From: Novosphingobium sp. ZN18A2
GTDB taxonomy: Bacteria; Pseudomonadota; Alphaproteobacteria; Sphingomonadales; Sphingomonadaceae
Direction: 5' to 3'
Assembly: GCF_036784765.1 (NCBI RefSeq)
Contig: NZ_CP136651.1
Coordinates: 372,001 to 436,000, forward strand
DNA: 64,000 nucleotides
The notes below the pieces were generated by a model that was not told the origin of the DNA, searched no databases, and saw nothing but the letters and a program-made list of their open reading frames with translations. Numbering within the stretch: position 1 is the first letter of the stretch; each line of letters begins with the position of its first letter. The position numbers and the translations under genes are program-made. Below, piece by piece: positions 54,316 to 64,000 of the stretch.

Positions 54316-55647
54316 TCAGGCCTGTCCTGCCGGTTCCGCGTCGTTCGCCGGCCGTTCTTCGCGCGTCACCAGCAGCTTGTCGATCTTGCGGCCGTCCATG
54401 TCGATCACTTCGAAGCGCCAGCCCTGTTCCGCGAAATGCTCGCCCTCGTGCGGCAGGCGCTTGAGCACGGAAAGTGCGAAGCCCGCCGCCGTCGCGAAGT
54501 CGCGGTCCTCGGGAAGCGTGATGTCCAGCTTGTCGGCCAGCGCGTCGGCCGGCATCGCGCCGGCGACCAGCAGCGATCCGTCGTCGCGCTCAACCACCAG
54601 CGGCTCGTCGCCTTCGTCCTGGTGGCTGACGAAATCGCCGGCGATGGCCGAAAGCAGGTCCGCCGGGGTCACGATCCCTTCCAGGTGCCCATATTCGTCA
54701 TGCACCAGCGCCATCGCCACGTCGGCCTGTTGAAGCACGCGCAGCGCGTCCATCGCGTCGATCTGGTCGGGCACGATCGTAGGCTTCTTCATCAGGCGGC
54801 CCAGCTGGACCTTGCGGCCGCGCAGCAGCACCGCCTGTATGTCGCGCACCTTTACCACGCCCACGATCTTGTCGACGGACCCGTCCGCCACCGGCATCAG
54901 CGAATGCGGACATTCGACGATGGCGTTGCGGATGTCCTGTTCGGCGGCGCGGCGCTCTATCCAGTAAAGCTCGGTCCGCGGCGTCATGACTTCGCGTGCC
55001 GGCCGTTCGGCAAGCCGCATGATCCCGGTCATGATCGCGCGGTCGTCTTCCTCGATCACGCCGGAACGGGTCGCTTCGGCGAAGATCATGTGCAGTTCTT
55101 CCGCCGTGACGGCCGCCTCTCCCTGTTGTCGCACGCCGGCAAGGCGCAGGATCAGCGAAGAGGACCGGTCGAGAATCCAGACGAACGGCGCGGTGATCCG
55201 CGCCAGCGTGGCCATCGGGCGCGCCGCCAGAATCGCGATAGGTTCCGCCGCCCGCAAGGCGAGCTGCTTGGGCACGAGTTCGCCGATCACCAGGCTGACG
55301 TAAGTGGTGATGGCGATGACAACCGCGAAACCGGCCTGATCCGCCCATTCGGCAGGCAGGCCCAGCGCGGCGAGACGTTCACCCACCGGCCCGCCAAGGC
55401 TCGCCCCGGAATAGGCCCCCGCGATTATGCCGACGAGCGTGATGCCCGATTGCACCGTGGACAGGAACTTGCCCGGTTCGGCCGCCAGCGCGATTGCGGT
55501 TTCGGCCGCGCGGCTTCCATTGTCCGCCGCCACTTTCAGGCGCGATGTGCGCGCAGAGACGATCGCGAGCTCCGACATGGCGAACAGGCCGTTGAGCAGC
55601 ACGAGGCCGAGAATGATGAACAGATCGGGCCAGGGAAAGGGCGACAC
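54316..55647 (-). CDS. CNNM/CBS-domain hemolysin-family protein (CorC/TlyC-like)
   Basis: 443-residue inner-membrane protein, probably GTG-started at 55647. It has a CNNM (DUF21) membrane domain with about four hydrophobic segments (1-180, including GLFAMSELAIVSARTSRL and SLVIGELVPKQLAL), two CBS motifs (about 215-335: MTPRTELYWI, PTIVPDQIDAMDAL), and a CorC_HlyC/transporter-associated domain at the C terminus. Relatives are implicated in magnesium or cobalt efflux; the old name hemolysin is misleading. Converges on the GGDEF gene. Confidence 0.92.
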   Translation of the reverse strand: MSPFPWPDLFIILGLVLLNGLFAMSELAIVSARTSRLKVAADNGSRAAETAIALAAEPGKFLSTVQSGITLVGIIAGAYSGASLGGPVGERLAALGLPAEWADQAGFAVVIAITTYVSLVIGELVPKQLALRAAEPIAILAARPMATLARITAPFVWILDRSSSLILRLAGVRQQGEAAVTAEELHMIFAEATRSGVIEEDDRAIMTGIMRLAERPAREVMTPRTELYWIERRAAEQDIRNAIVECPHSLMPVADGSVDKIVGVVKVRDIQAVLLRGRKVQLGRLMKKPTIVPDQIDAMDALRVLQQADVAMALVHDEYGHLEGIVTPADLLSAIAGDFVSHQDEGDEPLVVERDDGSLLVAGAMPADALADKLDITLPEDRDFATAAGFALSVLKRLPHEGEHFAEQGWRFEVIDMDGRKIDKLLVTREERPANDAEPAGQA

Positions 55648-55888
55648 GCCCGAGGCGCTAGCAGATTAGCGCGAAGAGGCGAAGTCCCCCTGAATAACCG
55701 CGCGCATCGGGCTTGTCCTGCCGCAATGAAAGTGACGCCATTACACGGCAACCTGCCATGATCGGGGAACCTGATCGCTATGGTGCCAGTTTATGTTCCC
55801 GAGGCGGCCTGTTTTTCCTATCATGGAGGGTGGGCCGGACCAGAATACCAAGCCGGAAAACCACAGGATGCGAAAGGATCGTTCCAGC

Positions 55889-56584
55889 ATGCAACTTCGT
55901 CGCGCACTTATCTCGGGCGTTGCCGCCATTTCGCTTGTCAGCCTTTCGGGCTGCGTAACCGACCCCAATACCGGCCAGCAGAAGGTCTCGCGCACCGCGC
56001 TGGGCGCCGGCGGCGGCGCGTTGGCGGGTATGTTGCTGGGCGGCCTGATCGGCGGGGGCACCGGCCGCATCATCGGCGCGGGCATCGGCGGCATCGCCGG
56101 CGGCGCCGTCGGCTACACGATGGACAAGCAGATCAAGCAGCTCAAGGAAAGCACCGCGGGCTCCGGGGTAGACGTCAGTTCCGCCGATGGCGGCAAGTCG
56201 ATCCTCGTCAACCTGCCGGACGGCGTTACCTTCCCGGTTGACAGCTTCGCGATCCAGCCCGGCTTCCGCCCGACGCTGGACAAGGTTGCGCAATCGCTCA
56301 ACGACTATCCCAACAGCCTGATCGACGTTTACGGCCATACGGATTCGACCGGCTCGGCGGATTATAACCAGACGCTGTCGGAACGCCGCGCCAAGGCGGT
56401 CGCCGATTACCTGTCTTCGCGCGGGGTCTCTTCGGCCCGCATTCGCTGGCAGGGCTTTGGCGAGAGCCAGCCGGTTGCGTCGAACGATACGCCCGAGGGC
56501 CGTGCCAGGAACCGCCGCGTGGAAATCAAGATCGTGCCGGTTACGCAGGAAGACGTCGCCGCCGCGCGGGCGAACGGCAACTGA
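55889..56584 (+). CDS. OmpA family outer-membrane lipoprotein
   Basis: 231-residue lipoprotein with lipobox LSGC (Cys22), a glycine-zipper segment (about 38-80, ALGAGGGALAGMLLGGLIGGGTGRIIGAGIGGIAGGAVGY) and a C-terminal OmpA domain (about 108-220) with the peptidoglycan-binding pattern VYGHTDSTGSADYNQTLSERRAKAVADYL. It should tie the outer membrane to the cell wall. The ATG at 55889 has AAGGA about 10 nt upstream; upstream ATGs in frame would destroy the signal peptide. Diverges from the CorC-like gene by 241 nt. Confidence 0.93.
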   Translation: MQLRRALISGVAAISLVSLSGCVTDPNTGQQKVSRTALGAGGGALAGMLLGGLIGGGTGRIIGAGIGGIAGGAVGYTMDKQIKQLKESTAGSGVDVSSADGGKSILVNLPDGVTFPVDSFAIQPGFRPTLDKVAQSLNDYPNSLIDVYGHTDSTGSADYNQTLSERRAKAVADYLSSRGVSSARIRWQGFGESQPVASNDTPEGRARNRRVEIKIVPVTQEDVAAARANGN

Positions 56585-56621
56585 CGCCGCGCCATCCGTA
56601 AAATTGTAATGAACCATAGCA

Positions 56622-56650
56622 AGCCGGGTTGACCTTCGGGTCGCCCGGCT
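56622..56650 (+). terminator. Hairpin after the OmpA lipoprotein gene
   Basis: AGCCGGG and CCCGGCT enclose GACC-TTCG-GGTC, making a two-part stem capped by a UUCG-type tetraloop. No T run follows, so it may be a terminator or an RNA-stability hairpin. Confidence 0.5.
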
Positions 56651-56695
56651 GGCAACGGCAAGGGAACGCAGCGCGCCCCAAGCGAGGAGTTTCCG

Positions 56696-57691
56696 ATGTC
56701 CTTTTCCCGCCGCACACTGGCTGGCCGTGAAGTCAATCCGATCGGCCTTGGATGCATGTCGCTCAGCTGGGCCTATGGCACGCCGCCGTCCGAAGCGGAT
56801 GGCACCAGGGTTCTCGAACGCGCGCTGGAACTGGGATATGACAATTTCGACACGGCGCGGATCTATGGCCTTGGCCACAACGAGACGCTGATCGGCAAGG
56901 CCCTGTCGCGCCATCGCGACAAGTTCCTGCTATCGTCGAAGACCGGGATCATCGTCGAAGGCAGCAAGCGCCGCATCGATTGCACGCCTGAAACGATACG
57001 CAACGCAGTCGAAAGGTCGCTCGAACTTCTGCAGACCGATCACATCGATCTCTATTACCTTCACCGGCGCGATTTCAACGTGCCGATAGAGGATTCGGTG
57101 GGCGCGCTGGCCGACCTTATCAGGGAAGGGAAGATCGGCGCGATCGGCCTGTCCGAAATGTCGGCCGACACGCTGCGCAAGGCGGCGGCCGTCCACCCGA
57201 TTGCCGCGATGCAGACCGAATATTCGCTGATGACCCGCAATCCGGAAATCGCGGTGCTGGAAGCCTGCCGCGAACTGGGCACGACATTTGTCGCCTTTTC
57301 GCCGGTAGGGCGGGGGTTGCTGGCCAACCCGGCGCTCGATCCCGAAAACCTGCCCGAACGCGATCTTCGCCACAGCATGCCACGGTTCCAGGAAGACAAC
57401 TTCCCGGCCAATGCCGCGCTGGCAAAGGAATTCGGCGCCATCGCCGCGCGCGAGGGCGTTACCCCGGCGCAGCTCTCGCTCGCCTGGGTTCTTTCGCGCG
57501 GGCCGCACGTGGTGGCGATTCCGGGCACGAGCAGCCTTGCGCACCTGGAAGAAAACATCGCGCAGTGGGACTGGGAGCCTTCGGACGATCTGGTGGCCGA
57601 ACTCGATGCCCTGATAAATCGCGAGACCGTTGCGGGCCCGCGCTACAATGCGATTACCCAGCGCGCGATCGATACAGAGGAATTCGCCTGA
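56696..57691 (+). CDS. Aldo/keto reductase
   Basis: 331-residue NADPH-dependent TIM-barrel reductase of the AKR13/YakC-like group. Catalytic residues are Asp52 and Tyr57 (FDTARIYG), Lys82 (SSKTG) and a His near residue 124 (YYLHRRD). The cofactor end reads AIPGTSSLAHLEEN. It is complete, unlike the partial family member at the window start. Substrate unknown. GCGAGGAG precedes the ATG. Confidence 0.93.
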   Translation: MSFSRRTLAGREVNPIGLGCMSLSWAYGTPPSEADGTRVLERALELGYDNFDTARIYGLGHNETLIGKALSRHRDKFLLSSKTGIIVEGSKRRIDCTPETIRNAVERSLELLQTDHIDLYYLHRRDFNVPIEDSVGALADLIREGKIGAIGLSEMSADTLRKAAAVHPIAAMQTEYSLMTRNPEIAVLEACRELGTTFVAFSPVGRGLLANPALDPENLPERDLRHSMPRFQEDNFPANAALAKEFGAIAAREGVTPAQLSLAWVLSRGPHVVAIPGTSSLAHLEENIAQWDWEPSDDLVAELDALINRETVAGPRYNAITQRAIDTEEFA

Positions 57692-57736
57692 CAATGCCCG
57701 GCCCGCCGCGAATGCACGCGCAGCGGGCCATGCACG

Positions 57737-58519
57737 TCAGCCATAGGCGATTTGCATTGCCCTGCCAGAGAGCCGCTCGACAGCGGCCGCATGGATTTTC
57801 GGCGCGGTGACCAGAACGCCGAATGCGCGCGGATCGTGCTTGTTATAGGCCAGCGCATTGCCGAACGCGTCGGAAACCGCTGCGCCGGCCTCGCGGGCGA
57901 TCAGTGCGGCGGCGGCAACGTCCCATTCGAATCCCCAGCGCAAGGTGGCCAGCAAGTCGGCCTGGTCGGCGGCGACCATTGCCATGCGCAGCGCGATCGA
58001 ATTGGGCTTTTCCACCAGAACAAGGTCCGAATCGACCGTAGCCAGGCTGTCCGCCGGAACGCGCGCGCCGACCAGTTCGGTGCGGCTGCTGGCATGGAGC
58101 GGTTTTCCGTTAAGCGTCGCCCCGCGTCCGGCCATCGCGCTCCACAAGTGGCGGCGCGCCGGCGCGTCGAGGATGCCGATCAGCGGCCTCCCGTTGCTGA
58201 CCAGCGCCACCGATATGGCCCAGCCATCGCGTCCGCGCACGAAATCGCGGGTGCCGTCTATCGGGTCGACCAGCCAGCAAAGCCCCTTGGATACGCGTTC
58301 GGGATGATCCACCGTTTCTTCCGAAAGCCAGCCCGCCGAAGGAAGCAAAGCCCCCAGTTCGCGCTTCAGGAAGGCGTCGCAGGCAAGATCGGCTTCGCTT
58401 ACCGGGTTGTCTGGCGATTTGTCCCACACGTCCAGCTTGTGGCCATGGCCCGGCCATCGCGCGAGTGCGATGCGACCGGCGGCGCGGACGATTTCTTCGA
58501 GGCGATCGTAATCTATCAT
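57737..58519 (-). CDS. cysQ: Inositol-monophosphatase-family phosphatase, probably 3'(2'),5'-bisphosphate nucleotidase CysQ
   Basis: 260-residue lithium-sensitive-type phosphatase. Metal-site motifs: SEETVDHPE (first Glu), DPIDGTRDFVRG, and WDVAAAALIAREAGA near the C terminus. CysQ removes 3'-phosphoadenosine 5'-phosphate left over from sulfate assimilation. Other IMPase-family roles (inositol or histidinol phosphate) are possible; I favour CysQ from overall pattern. It diverges from sucC over a 248-nt gap in which I see no gene. Confidence 0.82.
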   Translation of the reverse strand: MIDYDRLEEIVRAAGRIALARWPGHGHKLDVWDKSPDNPVSEADLACDAFLKRELGALLPSAGWLSEETVDHPERVSKGLCWLVDPIDGTRDFVRGRDGWAISVALVSNGRPLIGILDAPARRHLWSAMAGRGATLNGKPLHASSRTELVGARVPADSLATVDSDLVLVEKPNSIALRMAMVAADQADLLATLRWGFEWDVAAAALIAREAGAAVSDAFGNALAYNKHDPRAFGVLVTAPKIHAAAVERLSGRAMQIAYG

Positions 58520-58767
58520 GGGGGCTCTTGCCCTTGTTACCTTTGCGGCGTGCAGTCAATCGTGCGCCGAAGCCGGTGCAATGCGCGATCATGCCAGCCG
58601 CGCCATGCCGCAATCGCTCTGGATAATGTGCATTTGCTTCGCAATAGCGAAAATCCCCGAAAGACGCCCTTCCAAAAGGGCATTTGCTGTGCTTTAGGCA
58701 CCGGCGACTCCTGAATGCGGGGCCGCGAACCGGCCTCCCCGATCCTCAAGCAACGGGATGAACTTCC

Positions 58768-59967
<1,200 letters not shown>

Positions 59968-59996
59968 TCGGGCGCTTGCAATCTTCGCGATTGAAG

Positions 59997-60026
59997 AAAG
60001 GGGCTTCGGGAAACCGGGGCCCTTTT
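59997..60026 (+). terminator. Terminator of sucC
   Basis: 13-base arms (59997-60009, 60014-60026), with several G-T pairs, around GAAA and ending in TTTT. It also lies 30 nt below the convergent tetR stop. Confidence 0.75.
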
Positions 60027-60056
60027 CCGTTTCGGTGAAACGCGAGTGGCCTGTGC

Positions 60057-60686
60057 CTAACCGGAAGGATGTGCGCCCAGGAAGGCCGTGGCCGCGCGCA
60101 GGGCTTCCTCCGCGATGGCCGGGGTAACGCGCCCGTCGCGGAAATAGCCATAGCGCAGGCAAGCAAAGATGATCTCTATCGTCAGCGCCACCGTCTCATC
60201 CGAGGTTCCCGCCGGCAGGCGCGGCAGTAGCGTGTCGATCAGCAGCCGCGATTTGCGGTGATGCGTATCGCGGTCGATGGCGCCGAACGGGCCGTTGAAC
60301 TGAAGGATGCTGGCGACCGGATCGGCGTTGAAGAAGCGCACCGTCTCGTCAACGGCCCTCCTGAACAACGCATGCGGTGCCGGATCGGTTGCCGATTCGA
60401 CCGCGCGGCGAATCGCCTCCCCCAACTGGTCCATGCTGGCGGCGGCCATCGCGGCGAGCAGCGCGGGCCGGTCCGGGAAATAGCGATAAATTGCCGCGCG
60501 CGGCACATCCGATGCCTTGGCCACTTCGGGGATGGAGCAAAGTTCCGGCCCGCCTTCGCGCAGAAGGTCTTCCGCGGCTTTCAGCGCACGGCGGATGCGC
60601 GTGCGCGAGCGCTCCTGCTGCGGACTGTCCTCCATTTGCGCGACGACTATATCCGACAAATGTTGTATTTCATCTAAATCCGACAT
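60057..60686 (-). CDS. TetR family transcriptional regulator
   Basis: 209-residue repressor-type protein. Helix-turn-helix at about 25-72 (RRALKAAEDLLREGG...SIPEVAKASDVPRAAIYRYFPDRPALL), ligand domain to the end. Divergent from an alpha/beta hydrolase gene and probably controlling it. Starts at ATG 60686 or 60635; the later start would leave a clean operator region. The ATCCGACA repeats (see the operator entry) fall inside or just upstream of the coding sequence depending on that choice. No ribosome binding site is convincing for either. Confidence 0.9.
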   Translation of the reverse strand: MSDLDEIQHLSDIVVAQMEDSPQQERSRTRIRRALKAAEDLLREGGPELCSIPEVAKASDVPRAAIYRYFPDRPALLAAMAAASMDQLGEAIRRAVESATDPAPHALFRRAVDETVRFFNADPVASILQFNGPFGAIDRDTHHRKSRLLIDTLLPRLPAGTSDETVALTIEIIFACLRYGYFRDGRVTPAIAEEALRAATAFLGAHPSG

Positions 60687-60704
60687 ATGTACGGTTTATC
60701 CGAA
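60651..60704. promoter_or_regulatory. Repeated ATCCGACA motifs between tetR and hydrolase, candidate operator
   Basis: ATCCGACA occurs at 60651-60658 and 60678-60685, 27 bases apart, and the truncated ATCCGA again at 60698-60703. Nearby are the small palindromes ACAA-ATG-TTGT (60656-60666) and ACATATGT (60683-60690). The region is notably AT-rich against its surroundings, as expected for divergent promoters with a TetR operator. Confidence 0.5.
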
Positions 60705-60733
60705 TGAGAGAACCAGTCAAGGAGACCGTCATC

Positions 60734-61720
60734 GTGCAGACCGAAACAACCTATCGCAACCAGCCCGCATGGAGCCGCATCCAGTCGCACCTCCCGGAGC
60801 GCTACCGGTTTGCAGAAGCCGACCTTCCCACCGAAGAGACGTGGAACTGGCGCGGCCACCGCATCCACCTCGACCGCTATTACCGGCCCGATGCCCCGGC
60901 CCGCGTGGTGCTTTTCCACGGTGTCGGCACCAACGGGCGCCAGATGTCGACCATTCTGGGCCACCCGCTGGCGCAGTCGGGAATAGAAACCGTTTCCGTC
61001 GACATGCCGGGCTATGGCGTGACCGAAGTCGCGCCGGGCGCGAACGTGACCTATGACGACTGGGTCCAGGCCGGCACCGATTTCGTCGAGGCGGAACTGG
61101 CCCGCGATCCGCGACCGATCTTCCTCTATGGGCTGAGCGCGGGCGGGATGCTGACCTATCATGTCGCCAGCCGCAGTCGCGCGCGCGTTTCCGGCATCAT
61201 CGGCATGACGTTCCTCGACCTGCGCAACCGCGATGTTGCGCTGGGTGCGACGCTTACTCCGTGGCTCGGCCGCATCTCGCTTCCGTTCCTCGGTCTGGGC
61301 AAGCTGCCGGGCCTGCGCGCGCTGAAGCTGCCGATGCGACTGGTGGGCAAGATGCACAAGCTGGTCAACGACAAGGCCACCATGCGCGACATGCTGAAGG
61401 ACGGAACCTCGGCCGGAAACTGGGCAAGCCTTTCCTTCCTGCAGGATTTCATGACGCCGCAATTCGATGTCGAGCCCGAGGATTTCGACGTCTGCCCCGT
61501 GCTGCTGACGCAGCCGGCGGAAGACCGCTGGACCCCCTTGTGGATGGCAACCTCGTTCCTCGATCGTATCCGGCGGGTGCCCGTGCAGCAGGTCATGCTC
61601 GAGAACGCGAGCCACTATCCGATCGAGGAACCTGGACTGACGCAGATGCACGATGCGGTGCTCGGCTTCATCCGCCAGACCCTGGGCAAGGCGGACGTTC
61701 CGGTGCAGGCGGTGGCGTGA
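60734..61720 (+). CDS. Alpha/beta hydrolase
   Basis: 328-residue alpha/beta hydrolase. Oxyanion segment FHGVGTNG (61-68), nucleophile Ser135 in GLSAGG, acid likely in the PAEDRW region, and His in NASHYPIEEPG. The GTG at 60734 is preferred because AAGGAG lies 9 nt upstream; ATG 60704 is in frame but without a ribosome binding site. No signal peptide. It is divergent from the TetR gene, its probable regulator. The natural ester, lipid or epoxide substrate is unknown. The family is too broad for a symbol. Confidence 0.88.
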   Translation: MQTETTYRNQPAWSRIQSHLPERYRFAEADLPTEETWNWRGHRIHLDRYYRPDAPARVVLFHGVGTNGRQMSTILGHPLAQSGIETVSVDMPGYGVTEVAPGANVTYDDWVQAGTDFVEAELARDPRPIFLYGLSAGGMLTYHVASRSRARVSGIIGMTFLDLRNRDVALGATLTPWLGRISLPFLGLGKLPGLRALKLPMRLVGKMHKLVNDKATMRDMLKDGTSAGNWASLSFLQDFMTPQFDVEPEDFDVCPVLLTQPAEDRWTPLWMATSFLDRIRRVPVQQVMLENASHYPIEEPGLTQMHDAVLGFIRQTLGKADVPVQAVA

Positions 61721-61875
61721 TCCTTGTCGCACCCGGCTTGTCGCAAGGCAGGCCGGGCGCGACAGGCCCGGCAATATCGCAACCGCGATTTCAACGCCCT
61801 CGGCACTTGACCTGACGGCGCTGCGGCGCAATGCCGGTCGGCGCACAAGGACGTTAACCGGGCGATTAAGACAGG

Positions 61876-61904
61876 TTGACGTTTACGTAAACGCCAAGTA
61901 TGCG
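61876..61904 (+). promoter_or_regulatory. etfBA promoter with perfect palindrome in the spacer
   Basis: TTGACG (61876-61881) and TATGCG (61899-61904) with a 17-base spacer that contains CGTTTACGTAAACG (61880-61893), a perfect 14-bp palindrome. A palindrome between -35 and -10 is the usual operator position for MerR-family regulators. The TTTACGTAAA core resembles sites I recall for LiuR-type regulators of branched-chain and fatty acid degradation. The regulator is not in the window. Confidence 0.55.
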
Positions 61905-61948
61905 GCGCACCAGCCGTTCAAAACACATACCGGAAAGGCCTGAAGCAC

Positions 61949-62695
61949 ATGAAAGCCCTGGTCTGCGTGAAGCGCGTGATCGATTACAACGTAAAGCCGC
62001 GGGTCAAGTCCGACGGCACGGGGGTTGACCTCGCCAACGTCAAGATGAGCATGAACCCGTTCGACGAGATCGCGGTGGAGGAAGCCATCCGCCTGAAGGA
62101 AAAGGGCGTGGTGACCGAAATCGTCGCGCTCTCCATCGGCCCGGCCAAGGCGCAGGAAACGCTGCGCACCGCGCTGGCGATGGGCGCGGACCGCGCGATC
62201 CTGGTCCAGACCGATGACGAGGTCGAGCCGCTCGCTGTTGCCAAGATCGTGAAAGGCGTGGCCGAAGAGGAAGAGCCGGGCCTGATCATCACCGGCAAGC
62301 AGGCGATTGACGACGACAGCAACCAGGTCGGCCAGATGGTCGCCGCGCTGATGGGCCGTCCGCAGGGCACCTTCGCCAACGAAGTGACCGTGGAAGGCGA
62401 TTCGATCGTCGTGAAGCGCGAGATCGACGGCGGCCTGGAAACGGTGAAGCTGGCGCTTCCCGCCGTGGTCACCACCGACCTTCGCCTGAACGAGCCGCGC
62501 TATGCCTCGCTGCCCAACATCATGAAGGCGAAGTCAAAGCCGCTCGCGACCAAGGCACCGGGCGATTACGGCGTGGACACCGCGCCGCGCCTCAAGACCC
62601 TGAAGGTCAGCGAACCGCCGGTACGCAGCGCGGGCATCAAGGTGCCCGATGTCGATGCGCTGGTCGCCAAGCTCAAGGAAATGGGAGTCGCCTAA
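61949..62695 (+). CDS. etfB: Electron transfer flavoprotein beta subunit
   Basis: Carries electrons with EtfA from acyl-CoA and other dehydrogenases to ETF-ubiquinone oxidoreductase. 248 residues: [41 protein letters not shown], and the AMP-site/adenine loop [22 protein letters not shown], and [21 protein letters not shown]. Co-transcribed with etfA, 36 nt downstream. GGAAAGG precedes the ATG. Confidence 0.97.
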   Translation: MKALVCVKRVIDYNVKPRVKSDGTGVDLANVKMSMNPFDEIAVEEAIRLKEKGVVTEIVALSIGPAKAQETLRTALAMGADRAILVQTDDEVEPLAVAKIVKGVAEEEEPGLIITGKQAIDDDSNQVGQMVAALMGRPQGTFANEVTVEGDSIVVKREIDGGLETVKLALPAVVTTDLRLNEPRYASLPNIMKAKSKPLATKAPGDYGVDTAPRLKTLKVSEPPVRSAGIKVPDVDALVAKLKEMGVA

Positions 62696-62731
62696 GGGCG
62701 AAGCCCGTCAGTCCTGAAGGGATACAATACC

Positions 62732-63661
62732 ATGAAGACGCTTGTTTGGGTCGAACACGACAACGCCTCGGTCAAGGACGCCACGCTGGCCGTTGTGACC
62801 GCCGCATCGAAGCTGGGCGAAGTGCACCTGATCGTCGCCGGTTCCGGCTGCGGCGCGGTGGCGGAAGAAGCCGCGAAAATCGAAGGCGTGGGCAAGGTCC
62901 ACGTTGCCGACGATGCCGCTTATGCCAACGCGCTCCCCGAAAACGTCGCGCCGCTGATTGCCGACCTGATGGGGCACCACGACGCGTTCCTCGCGCCCGC
63001 CACCACCACCGGCAAGAACATCGCGCCGCGCGTCGCCGCGCTGCTCGACGTGATGCAGATTTCCGACATCCTGTCGGTCGAGGGCGAGAAAACCTTCACG
63101 CGGCCCATCTATGCGGGCAACGCCATCGCCACGGTCGAATCGAGCGATGCAAAGCTTGTCATCACCGTGCGCGGCACCGCTTTCGCCAAGGCGAACCCCA
63201 CTGGCGGTTCGGGCACGGTCGAGGCGGTATCGGGTCCGGGCGATGCCGGCACCAGCAGCTTCGTCGGCAGCGAACTCGCCAAGAGCGAGCGCCCCGAACT
63301 CACTAGCGCCAAGATCATCGTTTCGGGCGGCCGCGCGCTGAAGGACGCGGACACCTTCAAGGAAGTGATCTTCCCGCTCGCCGACAAGCTCGGCGCGGGC
63401 GTGGGCGCCAGCCGCGCGGCGGTAGACGCGGGCTACGTGCCCAACGATTATCAGGTCGGTCAGACCGGCAAGATCGTGGCGCCGGAAGTCTACATCGCGG
63501 TCGGCATCTCGGGCGCGATCCAGCACCTTGCGGGCATGAAGGATTCCAAGACCATCATCGCCATCAACAAGGACGAGGACGCGCCGATCTTCCAGGTCGC
63601 CGACATCGGCCTGGTGGCGGACCTGTTCAACGCCGTGCCGGAACTGACAAGCAAGCTCTGA
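62732..63661 (+). CDS. etfA: Electron transfer flavoprotein alpha subunit
   Basis: 309-residue FAD-binding partner of EtfB. The N-terminal domain [25 protein letters not shown] is followed by the FAD-binding C-terminal domain (about 185-309), with [93 protein letters not shown] as the standard signature. GAAGGG precedes the ATG. The final gene of the etfBA operon. Confidence 0.97.
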   Translation: MKTLVWVEHDNASVKDATLAVVTAASKLGEVHLIVAGSGCGAVAEEAAKIEGVGKVHVADDAAYANALPENVAPLIADLMGHHDAFLAPATTTGKNIAPRVAALLDVMQISDILSVEGEKTFTRPIYAGNAIATVESSDAKLVITVRGTAFAKANPTGGSGTVEAVSGPGDAGTSSFVGSELAKSERPELTSAKIIVSGGRALKDADTFKEVIFPLADKLGAGVGASRAAVDAGYVPNDYQVGQTGKIVAPEVYIAVGISGAIQHLAGMKDSKTIIAINKDEDAPIFQVADIGLVADLFNAVPELTSKL

Positions 63662-63686
63662 CGCGCGTTACAGCGAACGAACAACG

Positions 63687-63716
63687 AAGGGGCCTCGCGG
63701 CAACGCGGGGCCTTTT
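63687..63716 (+). terminator. Terminator of etfBA
   Basis: 12-base arms (63687-63698, 63705-63716) with a few G-T pairs around GGCAAC, ending in TTTT. It starts 25 nt past the etfA stop. Confidence 0.78.
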
Positions 63717-63736
63717 CCGTTGGACCTTGCTTGGCG

Positions 63737-64000
63737 CTATAGTTCCAACGTCAAAAACCTGGTGAACGGGTCGCCTGCGCGGTAGTTCGCGAACGGGCCG
63801 CATTCCACAAAACCCTCGCTGCAATATAGCCCCAGCGCTGGCTCGAAGGCCGGTCCGCTGCCCGTTTCAAGGCTCACCCGCGCATAGCCTCGGGCTCTTG
63901 CGACGTTTAGCAAGTGGCGCAGTATCGCGCGGCCTGCACCCTTGCCGCGATATTCGGGCGCGGCGCGCATGGATTTCAGTTCGCCGTGGCGCGGGTCCGA
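63737..64000 (-). CDS. GNAT family N-acetyltransferase, C-terminal part
   Basis: The frame is open to the window edge, so the start lies beyond 64000; 87 residues are visible. They contain the acetyl-CoA-binding motif R-G-K-G-A-G-R ([16 protein letters not shown]), followed by a beta strand and [28 protein letters not shown], which is typical for the GNAT C-terminal half. The substrate is unknown. Confidence 0.85.
   Translation of the reverse strand, partial: SDPRHGELKSMRAAPEYRGKGAGRAILRHLLNVARARGYARVSLETGSGPAFEPALGLYCSEGFVECGPFANYRAGDPFTRFLTLEL

Noticed and set aside
61856..61871. TTAA-N8-TTAA upstream of etfB as a CtrA site
   Set aside because: Spacer is 8 rather than 7 and the gene is metabolic; chance match is likely.

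Overview
The window is a gene-dense, high-GC stretch of bacterial core chromosome. Gene content points to an alphaproteobacterium of the order Sphingomonadales (Novosphingobium, Erythrobacter or Sphingomonas-like). The indicators are the CtrA-pathway protein SciP, the nucleoid protein GapR, Coq7, DUF1153/DUF1244/DUF2312 proteins, a nadD-rsfS-rlmH-murein hydrolase-S41 protease cluster, and small secreted proteins with a two-cysteine motif. I saw no tRNA or rRNA gene, CRISPR array, insertion sequence, prophage or origin.

Layout. 1-6.7 kb: end of an aldo/keto reductase, then nadD, rsfS, rlmH, an EnvC-like factor, an S41 protease, dsbB, coq7 and a secreted protein, all on +. 6.8-9.7 kb (-): dnaJ-like, yihY, fabI. 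9.8-12.3 kb (+): pdxH, a cation diffusion facilitator, a PhzF protein. 12.3-15.9 kb: lipoprotein serine hydrolase, small membrane protein, mnmA, an unknown small gene and sciP. 16-22.6 kb: an RND efflux operon followed by a DUF445 gene and an acetyltransferase with 4-nt overlaps. 22.7-26.4 kb (-): groES-groEL under a CIRCE operator, and a MATE transporter. 26.4-28 kb: a lipoprotein cytochrome c and a transglutaminase-like peptidase. 28.1-39.4 kb: rplJ-rplL on -, an O-methyltransferase on -, and rpoB-rpoC on +. The usual rplJL-rpoBC order is therefore broken into divergent halves. 39.6-48.3 kb: a beta-lactamase-fold hydrolase, glpX, a secreted protein, gapR, DUF1244, pyk, yggS, a degenerate ThiE-like protein and ftsK. 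48.5-57.7 kb: an SDR, a P-loop kinase, a flavin reductase, an Lrp/ald divergent pair, a membrane diguanylate cyclase, a CorC-like protein, an OmpA lipoprotein and a second aldo/keto reductase. 57.7-64 kb: cysQ, sucC, a TetR/hydrolase divergent pair, etfB-etfA and a partial acetyltransferase.

Functionally this is housekeeping: transcription (rpoBC), ribosome maturation and translation (rsfS, rlmH, rplJL, mnmA), protein folding (groESL, dnaJ-like, dsbB), cell envelope and division (EnvC-like, S41, ftsK, OmpA), central metabolism (glpX, pyk, sucC, etfBA, ald), cofactors (nadD, pdxH, yggS, coq7) and cell-cycle control (sciP, gapR). The most informative non-coding signals are the CIRCE operator, a perfect palindrome inside the spacer of a candidate etfBA promoter, an inverted repeat between lrp and ald, repeated ATCCGACA motifs between tetR and its divergent hydrolase, and a 41-bp dispersed repeat present twice in opposite orientation. 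I found no clearly new multi-gene system. The best leads for something undescribed are an enlarged RND pump, the two-cysteine secreted protein family, the small gene ahead of sciP and the TetR/hydrolase pair.
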